A stretch of 64,000 nt of DNA, from positions 8,250,501 through 8,314,500 of the forward strand of contig JAMJFZ010003581.1 of assembly GCA_026225945.1 (NCBI GenBank), given 5' to 3'. The notes under the pieces were generated by a model. That model made no database searches. It saw nothing but the letters and a program-made list of their open reading frames with translations, and was not told the origin of the DNA. A program made the position numbers and the translations under genes. Origin of the DNA: Cricetomys ansorgei (Eukaryota; Chordata; Mammalia; Rodentia; Nesomyidae). Of the stretch, positions 1 to 11,508 are shown one piece after another (within the stretch, counting starts at the first letter, position 1; the number at the start of each line of letters is the position of its first letter).

Positions 1-853
1 TCTGAATCATGCTTGTTCCGGTGTTACTGTATCCCAGATACCAGCTTCCTTACTTCATAAGGAATGAAGTTAAGATCCTAGCATGGACAAAGTGGACTTC
101 TATCACCCCGTGAGCACTCGAACAAAACAGGCAACCATCAACCTGAGCTTTTACAAGTTTGTTCCAGAAACAACTGTAGTAGCCCCACAACACAGCACAT
201 AACAGAATGCTAGCAAAAACTGGAAGACCAAAACCCAAACCAAAGAAATCATGGACCAAAAGCTTAAAAAGAAAAAGCAGAGAATGTGGCTGATCCACAA
301 ATGAGCATCCCAAGAAGTCCTGCTCATCGTCTCATGATGGCCAGAAATTTGGAGTCTAAGCTCCTTCCCAGTTATCTAAAAGAGGAAAATAAAGTCAGAT
401 CAGCTCCTACATTCACCAAATCCACTAAAGGAAGGGGACAGGGGCAGAGAGGAGAGAGGGGAGGAAGGAGATAAGGTACCAGCAGGAACAAGAGCCACAA
501 AGGTAATCTTATTTGTTTCTCATAAAAAAACACTCAGTGTGTTTTCAAAGGTACTTTGGCCCCCCAAATCTTCATTCCATACTCTCATCTGACCTATGGT
601 CGGGGACCAAACAATTAAAAAGCCCCTCTGTGCAATGTTGGGTTCACGTGGTACAGAGGTTGAGAAATAGGGACCTACTAAAAATGCCACTCCAATAATT
701 TTCTCATCCCTCTAAGGCTGTTTATAGGAAACAATATTGAGTTTAATAGCATACTGAATGCCAAGCTGAGTGAGTGAAGGGTTAACTAACAGTGACAATG
801 TGCTAATATACTAATGCAAAGTTGACACTAAAATTACATAGGAGGCACCTCCC
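1..853. other. Intronic sequence, no recognised element
   Basis: Mostly unique-looking sequence with an A/G-rich patch at about 420-480. Short open frames on both strands have no familiar protein features. Confidence 0.5.
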
Positions 854-854
854 T

Positions 855-891
<37 letters not shown>
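854..891. repeat. (CT)n(CA)n microsatellite
   Basis: A run of CT dinucleotides switches directly into CA dinucleotides, a common compound microsatellite in rodents. Confidence 0.95.
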
Positions 892-2611
892 AGAGAGAAC
901 TTCATCACAATTTTAACTAGAACATGTGAAACACAGAGGCAGAGATGTTGAGTGTGTTCACACAGCCATAACAAAGCCAAAATCATTCCACGCATCATGT
1001 TCTATTAAGAGGCATACGGACCTGAGGTCTTGGTTGTCATGATACTAAGAATGCCAGGGAAATCGCTGCTTCCCGCGCAGCGTGCTGGATGTGGAATCCA
1101 ATCCCAAGTCTGCTGTGGACCAGCGAGGTACGCTTTGGGTAAGGCCTGTCACCTCCGGGGACTCCTTTCCCCAGCACTAGCGATAGTGATAATGCTATCA
1201 AGTGCTTGTTTGGTGCCAAGCATGGTTCTAAGGGGTCAAGTGAAATTCCTTCAGTGGCCATCTAAGGTAAAGACTGATGCTACTGCAGACAGGCATGGAA
1301 ATGATCAGGCCTATGGAGGTGGATGAAATGCAGGTCCATAAAGAACCCTGCTCAAAGTTGTCATTCTGGAGCACATTTGATCTTCAGTGCCCAAATCACA
1401 GCCTTACTGAAGGGTCTACCTTCAAGTTTAAAGCACCTCTGAAATCCCTGCCTCATGGGCAAAAGGGTTAAAGCCCTTGGCACTGGCACACAGGATTTTG
1501 AAATGCACTGGAAGTTGATGGCAGTCACCAAAGACAGAAGTGAGGAACTAAGATGAAAGGGATCACATCCTTCCCCAGCAGGTATTGGATCCTTAACTTC
1601 AGCTAGTTCTGACTTGCTCCCAACAGACACATCAGCATAACGGGTCTTGCAAGAGGATGTGCGGATACACTACGCAAGGTTGGCGCACGAGGAACTCACT
1701 GCTGCAAAAGTGCTGTGAGCCACTGGTGTTCTGCCGTAGGGCAGAAACATGAAGTGGCACAGGTCTCACAACTGAAAGCACAGACACTCGTTCACTGAAA
1801 ATACCCGGCTAAGGCTAGAGAGCTATCCTGCTGAGGCTGGGACACTTGTCTCCTCCCTAAGCTTGGCCCTGATCACAGGACGCCAAATGATTCAAGCAAG
1901 CGGCCCTGAAATTGGTTTTGCATCTTCCTACTAAGGTGGTGAATAGGGAAACTTCAGTATGACAGGAAAACACTGGAATGTTACACTCAACTGGTGAGGG
2001 AGAGATGTGAAAAACAAAGAAGTTCTTTGTTCTTCTTTTCTGGAGTGACTGCCCCAAGCTTCCTGTTGTGTGAGGAGAACCTGGTGGGTCTACCGTCACC
2101 TGCGTGCATGACGCACACACGGCGGGACACGGTGTCGGTGGGCCTGCAACTCTGCACAGCTCAGGAGAAGACAGACTACTGGGACAAAGATGCTTTTCAC
2201 TCTGGCCTTCTGCAAACCTCCGTTCTGGATGACCGGAAAGGGGTGAGTGGCTGAGACACAGGGGACACAGTTCTGACAGTACCTTTCTGTGTGGCTTGTT
2301 AGCAACATCTGGGGATGCCGGTTCCTTGCCTGAAAGGCTGCCTTGATACGAGAATGGGGCAAAGCCAAACAGACAGACCCCACAGGTTCTCTAGAGCCTG
2401 TGATCACAGTGCTGAACAGAAGAGCTGTTACCAGTCATAGTGGCGGCCTTAGACTAAAACTTGATGGTGAGGGTGCATGGGAAACCTTGCTGTTGCAATA
2501 GCTACGATAACATTGTGCTACTTTAATTATATAGAACAGGCCCAAAGTCCAAGCTATATGAAGACAAAAAAGAATTTAGAGCGGAACACAAGGAGATGTG
2601 TTTGGTTGGTG
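892..2611. other. Intronic sequence, no recognised element
   Basis: About 1.7 kb with ordinary base composition. I see no clear SINE, LTR or coding signal. Open frames here are short and overlap on both strands. Confidence 0.5.
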
Positions 2612-2720
2612 GTTTTAGGAGCTTGCTATGTAGTCCAGGCTGGCCTCAGGGCCTTGAACTCACCATCCTCCTGCATTGGCTTCTGGAATAATTACAGCAA
2701 TAATGCCACCATACCTGCCT
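2612..2720 (-). mobile_element. B1 SINE, antisense
   Basis: Antisense B1 core is visible: GCTATGTAGTCCAGGCTGG, then GAACTCACCATCCTCCTGC, ending in CCACCATACCTGCC. It is diverged and lacks the 5' oligo-T. Confidence 0.85.
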
Positions 2721-2729
2721 TATGAGGAG

Positions 2730-2946
2730 TTTTTAATTTTTTTCTATTTTATGTAAGTGTTTTGCTTACATGCATGTATGTGTACCATGTGCATGCCTGT
2801 TGTCTACAGAGGCCAGAAGAGGACACCAGATCCTCTGGAACTGGAATTACACATGGTTGGGAACCACCATGTGTGTGCTCGATCCAAAGCTGGGTCCTCT
2901 GTAAGAGCCACCAGTGCTCTTAACCACTGACACATCTCTCCATCTC
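2730..2946 (-). mobile_element. B2 SINE, antisense
   Basis: T-rich tail at the left, then GCATGTATGTGTACCATGTG, GAGGCCAGAAGAGGACACCA, CTGGAACTGGAATTACA and TGCTCTTAACCACTGACA at the tRNA-like head. It is nearly complete and abuts the antisense B1 on its left. Confidence 0.9.
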
Positions 2947-3155
2947 TTTTATTATTTTTTAAAGCGGGGCTTTAAAAAACATCTAGACAGACCAAACTTG
3001 CTATCTAACACCTACAGTTTCAAGTGCTGAAAAGGATATGGTAGCCAAGGGGCTGCCTTTTCCATTTCCTTTATACCTACAATGCATAACCTTGTTTTTA
3101 TCCAATCTTGTAGCATTTACATGAAATAAGTGCAATTTTCCCCTAAATGTGTACA

Positions 3156-3156
<1 letters not shown>

Positions 3157-3211
<55 letters not shown>
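3157..3211. repeat. (AC)n microsatellite
   Basis: About 27 uninterrupted AC units, preceded by GTACACGTAC. Likely polymorphic and capable of Z-DNA. Confidence 0.97.
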
Positions 3212-3270
3212 AGCTCCATAAAAGAGCGCTAGCTGGATTTAGAATATGCTTTTCTTTCCTATTCTTTTCT

Positions 3271-3412
3271 TCTTGAGAAAGGATCTTACTATGTCCCATA
3301 GCAAGCTTGTACTTGCAATGTAGATCAGTCTGTCCTTGAACTCACAGAGACCCATCAACCTCTGCCTCTGCTTTCCTAGTACTGGGATTAAAGGTGTATG
3401 CCAACACAATAG
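3271..3412 (-). mobile_element. B1 SINE, antisense
   Basis: Antisense B1 landmarks are GATCAGTCTGTCCTTGAACT, CACAGAGACCCATCAACCTC and TACTGGGATTAAAGGTGT. The 'cacagaga' form differs from the usual house-mouse 'cagaaat' form. Confidence 0.88.
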
Positions 3413-4722
3413 CCGAAGAGTCTCTACCTGTTCACATGCTTCATTCTCCTTCCTACCTAAACCTACACTCAAAGCTTTTCCCCTAGTTTTGATATTATAA
3501 GTTGTCCACAACACATTTATTGTGGGAGCTAAGAACTAAATAAAAATGAAGAACTGCTCGTGTAAAAACAATTGCTTAAGAATGCCAGTGTTCTGAAACC
3601 CAGCTGCGCCACACATCAGGGTTTAGAACACTGGCTGTGTGTGGATATAAGCAAAGCACACATATCAGTCAAAATTAGTATTTTATTTTTGGTCCAATGC
3701 TTGCCGGTAGGATGTAATATCATCTCTACAGTAAATTTAAATTTAATTTAAACCAATAGGAACTTTGAAGACTGTGAGTGATTTTTTTTTTTTAAAGAAT
3801 AGAGTTTGGGTAACACTTTAGACTTGATGACAGAAAAGGAACCGCCAAACCAGTATATCGGCGCTGTTTTAACAATGGTTAGTACCATGAGGATGAAGCA
3901 CAAAGCTGGGTTGCGTGTGACTAGAACATTACAGATGGGTCTGTGATAGCCAGCCGTGGATTGCTGGCAAGTGTTGTGACTAGGTGTCAGGCAAAAGCAT
4001 CCCAAGGAATGTTTGGCATTGCCTGGCATTTGGAGAAATAAAAGGGCAATTCACTTCACAGGGTCCATGGACCCAGAACAGCAGGCAAGGCCCAGGTGTA
4101 TTTGCTCTCATTTGCTTATTTGCACATTTCTAGGAAGACACGGGTCCTTGATGATCTATTGCTTTCAGGAACTGTTAGCCATCTGGGATCCCTCTCACGT
4201 TGCATGCTGACCCCTGTTTTTTGGCATATGGATTGCAGCTTGCTAGGAAAATGAACCTTGAGTTCACATAGTCAGAGTTAAGGGAGCAGGAGGGGCAGGG
4301 GCAATAAACTAGCCTTCCAACAGGGTCAAAGTCATTCTCATAGGAAACCTTAGAATTCCCCTAGATGTTTATGTAAGGAACTACACAGAAGAACATGTTC
4401 GCTACCTTTATCATGTTTAAATACGGGGGTTTTCAAATGCTAAGCACATGGCTCTTCCATGGAGGGATAACAGCTGGTGAGAGAATAAGCAATGGGTGCA
4501 TGGGGTTAGAAGACACAGTAGCCAGGCCAGGAGCTCTGCCTCGATAAGCCTTGCTCTGAATTACCTTTATCTCCCACAGAGCATCCCAAACCAGTGGAAG
4601 AAGCATTGGAACATCTTGGTGATGAGAAACCCTTTTTGATTGAGTCTGCAAAGACCCATCCAGGACTGTCTTCATGAAGCACCTTATAGGCAAATCTTAA
4701 GGGTGATTATTTACACACATGT

Positions 4723-4756
<34 letters not shown>
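4723..4756. repeat. (AC)n microsatellite
   Basis: About 17 AC units following ACACACATGTGTAC. Confidence 0.95.
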
Positions 4757-4758
<2 letters not shown>

Positions 4759-4851
4759 TAAACCAAGGCCACGAAGGTTAATACAAAACATTCTAGCACT
4801 CAAATATCCCTGTTTGTAAATAACAGACACCCATCACCACTTTCAAGGTAC

Positions 4852-5230
4852 AGTGTCTTAGTCATAGTTCTACTGCTGGGAAGACACACCATGACCACAG
4901 CAATTCTTATAAAAGAAAACTGGGGGCTTTAACTGGGGGCTTGCTTACAGTTTCAGAGGTTTAGAACATTATCAACATGGCAGAGAGCATGGCAGGCATG
5001 GTACTGGAGAAGTAGTTGAGAGTTACATCCTGATCTGCAGGCCTAGAGAGAAAGACTGGGTCTGGCATGAACTTTTGAAAACCCCAAATTCTACTCTCAG
5101 TAGACACACTTCCTCCAATGAGGCCACACTTCCCAATCCTTGTAATTCTTTCAAACAGTTCCACTACCTGGTGACTAAGCATTCAAATATATGAACCTAT
5201 GGGGACCATTTCTTATCAAGCCACCACACA
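4852..5230 (-). mobile_element. Rodent MaLR-like solo LTR, minus orientation
   Basis: Read on the minus strand it begins TGTGGTGGCTTGATAAG and ends CTATGACTAAGACA, the TG...CA ends of an LTR. Interior landmarks common in rodent genomes are visible on the plus strand: GACACACCATGACCACAGCA, GTTTCAGAGGTTTAGAACAT, CACTTCCTCCAATGAGGCC and GTGACTAAGCATTCAAATAT. No internal retroviral sequence flanks it. The subfamily name is uncertain. Confidence 0.65.
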
Positions 5231-5487
5231 GAAAGGAAAAAGGCAACACGGAAGGTAAGATTTCCCAGATGATGAACAGAAGCACAACTCTAGCACCAGA
5301 GGCATGGCCTCAGGAAGACGTGACCCACACTCTCCGACAAGCCAGAGTCACTCCGTAGCCCTAAAGTCAAGGTACAAAGTCTGAGCAAATGTCAATGTTA
5401 GGATAAACACTGTATTTCAGCTGGGCATTGTGGTTCACATAGTTTCAGGATTCTAATTTGAAAGAGATGTTTAAATGGCACTGAAAA

Positions 5488-5565
5488 GGGCTGTAGCTAC
5501 TGTTTAGGGTTAGGGACCTTGCCTACCACATGCAGAGGTCCTGGGTTAAAGTCTTGTTATCACAA
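5488..5565 (+). mobile_element. ID-like SINE (diverged)
   Basis: Tracks the ID/tRNA-Ala-like body: GGGCTGTAGCTACTGTTTAG, CCTTGCCTACCACATGCAGA and GGTCCTGGGTTAAAGTC. It lies next to a short B1-like fragment (GCTGGGCATTGTGGTTCACA) at 5419-5440. Confidence 0.55.
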
Positions 5566-5569
5566 AACA

Positions 5570-6378
5570 ACAAGAATGGCAAAACCAATGCCTAAAAAGA
5601 CCTGCTACTTATTCTCAGGCAGGCTGAGGCCATTCCCATCACAGTCTTCTGTGTCCTAGCACGGCTGTGACTTCAAATAGCAAGCAGGAAAACCAAATAG
5701 CCAAGGGGAGGATGGCCCTCACCCAAACTTGACAAGGAGACAGCAGGCATTCTCACCCAGTGATCAGTGTGCAAACTCCCCTTGCTGATGAATCCAGCCT
5801 TAAGCAAGGTCCAGGAAGCTAGGTGCCCTCTTCAGGCCTCAGTCAGAGCTATACAACAACTCTATTCCAAAGAGATACAAGAAGGCACAGGAACGTGGAA
5901 GGTACCACATACAGGAAGGGATGGCCCAGGACAGCACTGGGTACCTTGAAGGACTCAATGATATGTGAAATTAAGAGAGTGGTCAAGAGTGTTGCTCAGA
6001 TCAGGTACAGAAAAGACACAGAAATGTGTGTACAAATAAAAGAAGCTCATCGTGGCGACAGTCACTCAGTGTACCGTGGATGGAGGAGACACATACGGCA
6101 CAGTTGGAAAGACCAGGGTGGCCCTAGAAGCCAAGACAGGACAAGTTTTAATGAGTCCACTGGGCACCAGCAGGTGCTTCAGAAAGCACAGGTCAGTCAA
6201 GGGAGCTACATGAGGGTGGGCTCACCCTGTGTTCGCCCAGAAGCTAAGTCACTGGTACTTGGCAGGGTTAAAAGCCAAAGGTGAGGAGCGGTTAGGAGCT
6301 GGTACACCATGGAGTGTAAAGTGGGAAGCCGGCTGTGGGCTGCCTGTCTGCCAAGGAAAGCAAAGGACAGCAAGCAAG

Positions 6379-6380
<2 letters not shown>
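5570..6380. other. Intronic sequence, no recognised element
   Basis: A plus-strand frame at 5823-6284 is open for about 150 codons, but its first codon is not ATG and its translation resembles nothing I know. Confidence 0.45.

Positions 6381-6424
<44 letters not shown>
6381..6424. repeat. (GT)n microsatellite
   Basis: About 22 perfect GT units followed by GTATGAGGAGGAAGG. Confidence 0.97.
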
Positions 6425-6427
<3 letters not shown>

Positions 6428-7092
6428 AGGAGGAAGGCTATGAAGAAGACACAGGGAGACAGAAGAAGAAACTGAGGGCCACAGGGAAAACCTGGGGATC
6501 TAGATTACAGCAGAAAAGAGGTGCTAACGGGGAGGGAGCACTGCTCCCAGAAACTTCTGGTTTCCTTAGACCCCAAGGCCCTGTGTACCTTCTGCAGCTC
6601 ACCCACTTCCCTTTGAATACAGGCAATGCTCAGTAAAACTTCTTGGGGGTACCATATTGAACTGATGAAGAACAGGAGGATGGGGGCAAAATTGAGGCAC
6701 CCCTTCCTGGTACCCTGAAAAAGGACAGAAGGACTCTTACTTGTTTCCTTTTCCTTTAATGCTTTTGAACTTGTGGTCCACTGTCACTCTCAATGACCTT
6801 GATTTCGCTTTCTCATGAGGATGGGTTTGATCTATGGGTTCCCAGGAGGATGGTTGCAAGGGTGCCTGAGAGTCTTGGGGCCAGGAGAACTCTAGCCTCC
6901 TATCTGTCCATCTGCCTTTATTATCTCCTGACTAGAATGATAGGTTTGGGATTGGAGCCAGCCTATATACAGATAAGCTCTGACTATGAGCCGCTACAGA
7001 ACAGGACCACCTCCTCCTCCAGCTTACAATTGCCAGATCCATTTTCTAATCAGATATGTCCAGGAAAGCATTAGAGTGTATGTGTTTACACA
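6425..7092. other. Intronic sequence, no recognised element
   Basis: A purine-rich patch at 6428-6475 grades into ordinary sequence. No SINE or coding signal was recognised. Confidence 0.45.
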
Positions 7093-7093
7093 G

Positions 7094-7143
<50 letters not shown>

Positions 7144-7146
7144 ACA
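7093..7146. repeat. (AC)n microsatellite
   Basis: About 25 AC units with one ACAAAC interruption near the right end. Confidence 0.95.
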
Positions 7147-7229
7147 AAGCTGGTTGGTAAAGTACTTTCAACCCCTACAAACTCATCTTTACATAGAAAT
7201 GTTTCTAGTCTCCAGATGAATGTGATCTT

Positions 7230-7390
7230 AAAAAAAAAAAAAAAAAAAGAAAAGAAAGAGCAACCCTAGCACTCAGGATGCTGAGGCAAGAGGATCACAG
7301 TCAGCCTGAGCCGGATGAACCAGACAGTGCTACAACATCAGTTTCCAGGCCACCCTCAGCTGCAGTGTGAGACTGTGCTAACACACATCC
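7230..7390 (+). mobile_element. B1-derived SINE (diverged) preceded by A-rich tract
   Basis: A run of about 19 A at 7231-7249 precedes AACCCTAGCACTCAGGATGC, GAGGCAAGAGGATCACAG and a late GTGTGAGACTGTGCT, which follow the sense B1 body. The A-run is probably the tail of a second, lost element. Confidence 0.6.
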
Positions 7391-7869
7391 ACGCATTCAA
7401 ATTAAATCAATATTCCCCTCAGAGTATTTGTTGAGAGCGTGCTCTGAGGAAGACACAGAGTTAAAGAGGTTCAAACAATGGCAGGATCAATCAATCCCTT
7501 CGCTCCATGGCACCGAGGCCAAAATCAGGAGCTGTGCTATCAACCGAGTCTAACTCCCTTGTAGACTGAGAGGGTCAGGCCAACCATGTATTGTTCTGAG
7601 CATTTGATGCAACCGAGTTGAGACCAAAGCACTTCACAGCATTGCCTCTGTCCTTGTATGCCTGAAAGAGATCATAGCAATGACCTCTGAATGCATAAGA
7701 CTACGCAAGGCAGGCCTTGTGCCACACACAAGATCACCTCAATTCACCTCCAGTTCAACCAGAAACGGTGTTGTTGACTGCCTGTGACTGCCTCTTAGCG
7801 TGTGCAGGGTTGCTCTGAACACCCACAGAAATCTCTCTTTTAAGTCCCCCACCCCGCACATGCGTGCCC
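7391..7869. other. Intronic sequence, no recognised element
   Basis: Unique-looking sequence with no clear repeat and no open frame of note. Confidence 0.45.
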
Positions 7870-8005
7870 TGAGAACACAGAAAGGAAGGCTCAAAGAGCT
7901 TAAGGAACTTGCCTAGAGGCACACTGCTAGTAAACTCCAGGAGTAGGATAGGAACCCAAGATTTACCTGTGTGGGATGGGTGGACTTAATCCCCGTGCTC
8001 CCTGA
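7870..8005 (-). mobile_element. MIR SINE (ancient mammalian), antisense
   Basis: Antisense MIR core: GGCTCAAAGAGCTTAAGGAA, CTTGCCTAGAGGCACACTGC, TAGTAAACTC and GGATAGGAACCCA. This element predates the placental radiation, so the flanking DNA is old and orthologous. Confidence 0.8.
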
Positions 8006-8552
8006 GCATTGTGCTCAGAACCTAATGACCCAGTGAGACGGTGACGCCGGGAAAGTCTGCCTGAAAGTTGGTAAAGATGGCAGGAATCAGGACTGGATAG
8101 GTGAAGGGAACTCCGTCCTTTGCTCAAAGGCAAACTGTGCTCATTCATCATCACACTCTTGGTATCCTCGCCACGAAGGAGGGGATAGAAAATATCTGGT
8201 AGTACCGTAGACTTGGAGGGGACTTATAGGTTTCCTCAAAAGACTCTAGGAGGGATGAGCTGAGTCGGGAGGATGTAGCCTTTGGTAAGGGGAGATGGGA
8301 AGGGTTAGGATAGCACCATTACAGTGCTGAGAAAGCACTGGAGGAGGCCTGAGGCGGGGTGGTTCAGCTGAAGGTAGACATGCCGTCCACGGTGTGGTCC
8401 AACTCCAGTTCTCAGATGCCCCGTTTGTCTTGAACACGCTGGTTTAGAATGGGGAAAGGAGATGAAATGCAGCCTCACGCTCCTTAGTCACCTATTGATT
8501 GCTTCCTTCAAGTACTGTGCTGAAGCTGCTATGGCAGGGAGGTGGCAGAGGG

Positions 8553-8865
8553 TGGCAGAGTCAGTAGAGCTTGCTGCTCAGTCATGAGGACCTGAGTTGG
8601 AGCCTCAGAACCCACACAGAAGAGCCCGGCACAGTAACAGACACTTGTGATATCAGTCAGAGCTAAGGAAGTAGGGAGAGGCAGAGCCGACGGACTCACT
8701 GGCTGGCCACCCTAGTTGGAAAGCTAGCTTAGCTTGATCAGTGAGTCCCATGCTAGAAGGAGACTGTTTCTCAGAGAAAATACGGTGGATGATACCTGAA
8801 GAGGAATGATACCCAAAGTGGCCCCCTGGTGTGTGTGCTTGTGTGTGTGCCTGTTCACTTACGCA
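8553..8865 (+). mobile_element. Composite tRNA-derived rodent SINE (B4-like)
   Basis: A tRNA-like head (GAGGACCTGAGTTGGAGCCT, CAGAACCCACACAGAAGAGC) is followed by a B1-like middle (GTAGGGAGAGGCAGAGCC, ACTGGCTGGCCACCCTAG) and a tail ending in GATACCTGAAGAGGAATGA and a GT-rich stretch. The same composite recurs at 27840 and, inverted, at 36731. The subfamily is not resolved. Confidence 0.7.
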
Positions 8866-9189
8866 AGGAGGGGAAGAGAAAAGAGAAAGGAAAATGAATG
8901 GAATAGAAAAGAGGTTGAAAACTAGTTAGCAGGCTCCCAGGCCCCAAAGTGGAGCCAGTTTGCCTCCTGGTGCATAGGAAGGACACCATCTGTCCTAGCA
9001 CCTTGCACATTTGAAAGCCTTGCTGTCCGAGACAACTCAAGGTGAGAGATGACTGCTTCCCACCATAAAGGAGGCCACCTTATCACAAAGTTTCAAATGC
9101 TTCCTTTATACTCCACCAACTAAATGGGTTGTCTAATGGGATAAGTCAATCCAAGATTCCCTGTGATACCTGTCAAAAAGCAGTTTCGT

Positions 9190-9345
9190 TGGCCAGGAAC
9201 GATGATACACGCCTTTAACCCCAGCACTCAGGAAGCAGACCTTTGTCAGTTGGAGGTCAGCCTGATGTACATATCAGGTTCCACACCAGGCAGAATTACA
9301 CAGTGAGACCCTGTCTCAATAAATAAATAAATAGATAAATACATT
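9190..9345 (+). mobile_element. B1 SINE, sense
   Basis: ACACGCCTTTAACCCCAGCA, CTCAGGAAGCAGACC, GTGAGACCCTGTCTC and an AAATA-repeat tail. The 3' part is diverged. Confidence 0.85.
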
Positions 9346-9740
9346 TATTGAAAGCTAGTGGGAACTGTCTCAGTTACCAGAGCCCCATGCAGGCTACACT
9401 GAAAGCTCTTGTTGGTCCCTAGGATACAGGTGCACAACACAGAAACAGGAGAAGGAAACAAGTTTAAGTGGCATTTGAGTTATCTGAACTTGCTGCAGAA
9501 GATGGAAGTAAGGACATTAATGTGTTGCCACTTTAAGCAAGACTGATTCTGTCCCACCAGATATCAAGGCACTAAGTAGCTTAACACAGACGAATGATAC
9601 TATTAGCTTATTACAATCAGGAAAATGCCTCCCCAAAAAGCCTGCTGCCAGAGAGTATAGTGTTTCATAGACTTTGTCTAGGTTGCCTCCCTTGCTGACT
9701 GACATTGTCACAGATGAGGTTAAGATTCAGATTCACAGCG

Positions 9741-9892
9741 GAGCTGAACAGTGATGGTGCACACCTTTAACCCAGCATTTGGGGAGCAGAGGCAGGAGGA
9801 TCTCTGCTCCTTCAGGCAGGAGGCCAGTCTGGTCTACAGAGTGAGTTCCAGGACAGCCAGGGCTACACAGAGAAACCCTGTCTCAAAAAGAG
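9741..9892 (+). mobile_element. B1 SINE, sense, feeding into a long purine tract
   Basis: ACACCTTTAACCCAGCATTT, AGAGGCAGGAGGATCTC, AGTTCCAGGACAGCCAGGGC and CACAGAGAAACCCTGTCTC. The A-rich tail has expanded into the purine tract that follows. The element lies antisense to Tram2 transcription. Confidence 0.93.
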
Positions 9893-10011
9893 AGGGGGAG
9901 GAGGAGGAGGAGGAGGAGGAGGAGGAGGAGGAGGAGGAGGAGAAGGAGGAAGAAAGGAAGAAAGGAAGAAAGGAAGAAAGGAAGAAAGGAAGAAAGGAAG
10001 AAAGGAAGAAA

Positions 10012-10080
<69 letters not shown>

Positions 10081-10084
10081 GAAA
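9885..10084. repeat. 200-nt purine-only tract: (GGA)n(GGAAGAAA)n(GAAA)n
   Basis: No pyrimidine occurs on the plus strand across these 200 bases. Blocks in order are GGA units to about 9950, GAAAG/GAAG units to about 10015, and pure GAAA units to 10081. It originates in a B1 tail and joins an LTR fragment on its right. Confidence 0.97.
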
Positions 10085-10425
10085 TATTCCCAGAAGAGGC
10101 AAAGAAGGCAACTCTAATAAAAGAAAACATTTCATTGAGAGGTTATAGTTTCAGAGGTGAGTCCATTATTATGGTGGGGAGCATGGTAGTACGCAGGCAG
10201 ACATGGTGTAGGAGTAGCTGAGAGTTCTACATCCTGGTCCCTAGGCAGACAGAGACTAGCATGGCATAGGCTGTTGAAACCTCAAAGTCCACTGTCAATG
10301 ACACATTTCTCCCAGCAAGACCACACCTCCCGATCCTTCTCATATAGTGCCACTCCCTGGTGATTAAGCATTCAACTCTATGAGCCTATGGGAGCCATTT
10401 TTATTCAACCTACCACCATATCCAT
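10085..10425 (-). mobile_element. Rodent MaLR-like LTR fragment, minus orientation
   Basis: Same family as the copy at 4852: AAAGGCAACTCTAATAAAAG, GTAGCTGAGAGTTCTACATC, GATCCTTCTCATATAGTGCC and GTGATTAAGCATTCAACTC. The end bearing ACTAAGACA is missing where the purine tract joins. Confidence 0.65.
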
Positions 10426-10429
10426 TTCC

Positions 10430-11394
10430 TGGTTAGGCAACTCTGACACTGCTATAGTCCTCTTCCTCAGACACAGGGACCTCCAGTGCCCTTCCATCTT
10501 AGCTCTGCAGACCGTCCATCTGCCACCCTCCCACGCCTACCTAGGATTTCCCCACTCTTGAGTGTTTGTCCACTCCTTATCTGTTTCCAGACTCAGTCAA
10601 TGCCTAGTTAACAGTGCTTTCAATAACCATTCCTCAGTTACCCCTTGTTTCCTGATATGACCCTACTGATACAGCCATGCTTCTCAAGTAAAACACAATA
10701 CATGAGGGTAACTGACCCAGTCAACAGGACCATGAACAAGATGACAACAACAAGGACAACTGTCTTCCTGACACATGCCTATCTGTACAATCGCTCATGT
10801 AGCCAATGGGGGTCAAACAGGCATCCAAATGCTGATAACCAGGGTCAGTCACAGTTTCCCAGTACAGAACACCTAGGAAATGGCCTCTCATGGACTGTTC
10901 ATGGTGAACCACCACCAGAGCTGGGAGGCCCCTGAGTGTCTCACGTCTTTGCTGGGGACAAAAGGAGGCACAGACTACAGAGAGCTGAACTTAGGCTGCA
11001 GCAGCAAATCCCAGCACCAGCTTAACACTCAGCCACATAGCTTTTATTACTATTTTAGAAAGGCCACACCCATCATAAATGGGAGCTGGCTATATACGGC
11101 TGAATAATGTCTTGTAAATACTATCTGATCTGCCCCAGCCAGGAGGCAAGGACCTTCATGTGCTTGGATGCAAAAAAAAAAAAGGGGTGGGGGGATTGCC
11201 ATTCACTCCTTTCACAAAGGGATTCTCCTCTTATTTTTTATGATAGAGCAGCTTGAAGTGAGGGTAGACACGGCAGGCGGCTGAAGGAAAAAGGAAAACT
11301 GTAAACAAGAGCCCACTTATCCCAGGGCTGTCTTTCACATTTTGTTCTTTTGGGGAGACTTGGGGGTCACGGAGGGAGTGAAGCAGACTCATAC
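10430..11394. other. Intronic sequence, mostly unique
   Basis: Only a 12-nt A-run followed by a G-rich stretch (about 11171-11195) stands out. The sequence between 11390 and 11410 leads into an antisense B1. Confidence 0.5.
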
Positions 11395-11508
11395 TGTAGC
11401 TCAGTGTAGTCCAAAGCTCACTCTGTAACTCAGGCTGGCCTCCACTCTCAGTAGCTCTTCTGCCTTGGCCTTGCTGGGAGCCCAGGCGTGAGCCACCACA
11501 CCCGCTGG
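11395..11508 (-). mobile_element. B1 SINE, antisense (diverged)
   Basis: CACTCTGTAACTCAGGCTGG, CCTTGCTGGGAGCCCAGG and CGTGAGCCACCACACCCGC follow antisense B1. Confidence 0.75.

Noticed and set aside
9751..10221. Plus-strand frame with poly-Glu and Lys/Glu repeats
   Set aside because: It is a translation of a B1 tail and the GGA/GAAA microsatellite. The matching minus-strand frames with poly-Ser/Phe/Leu are the same array.
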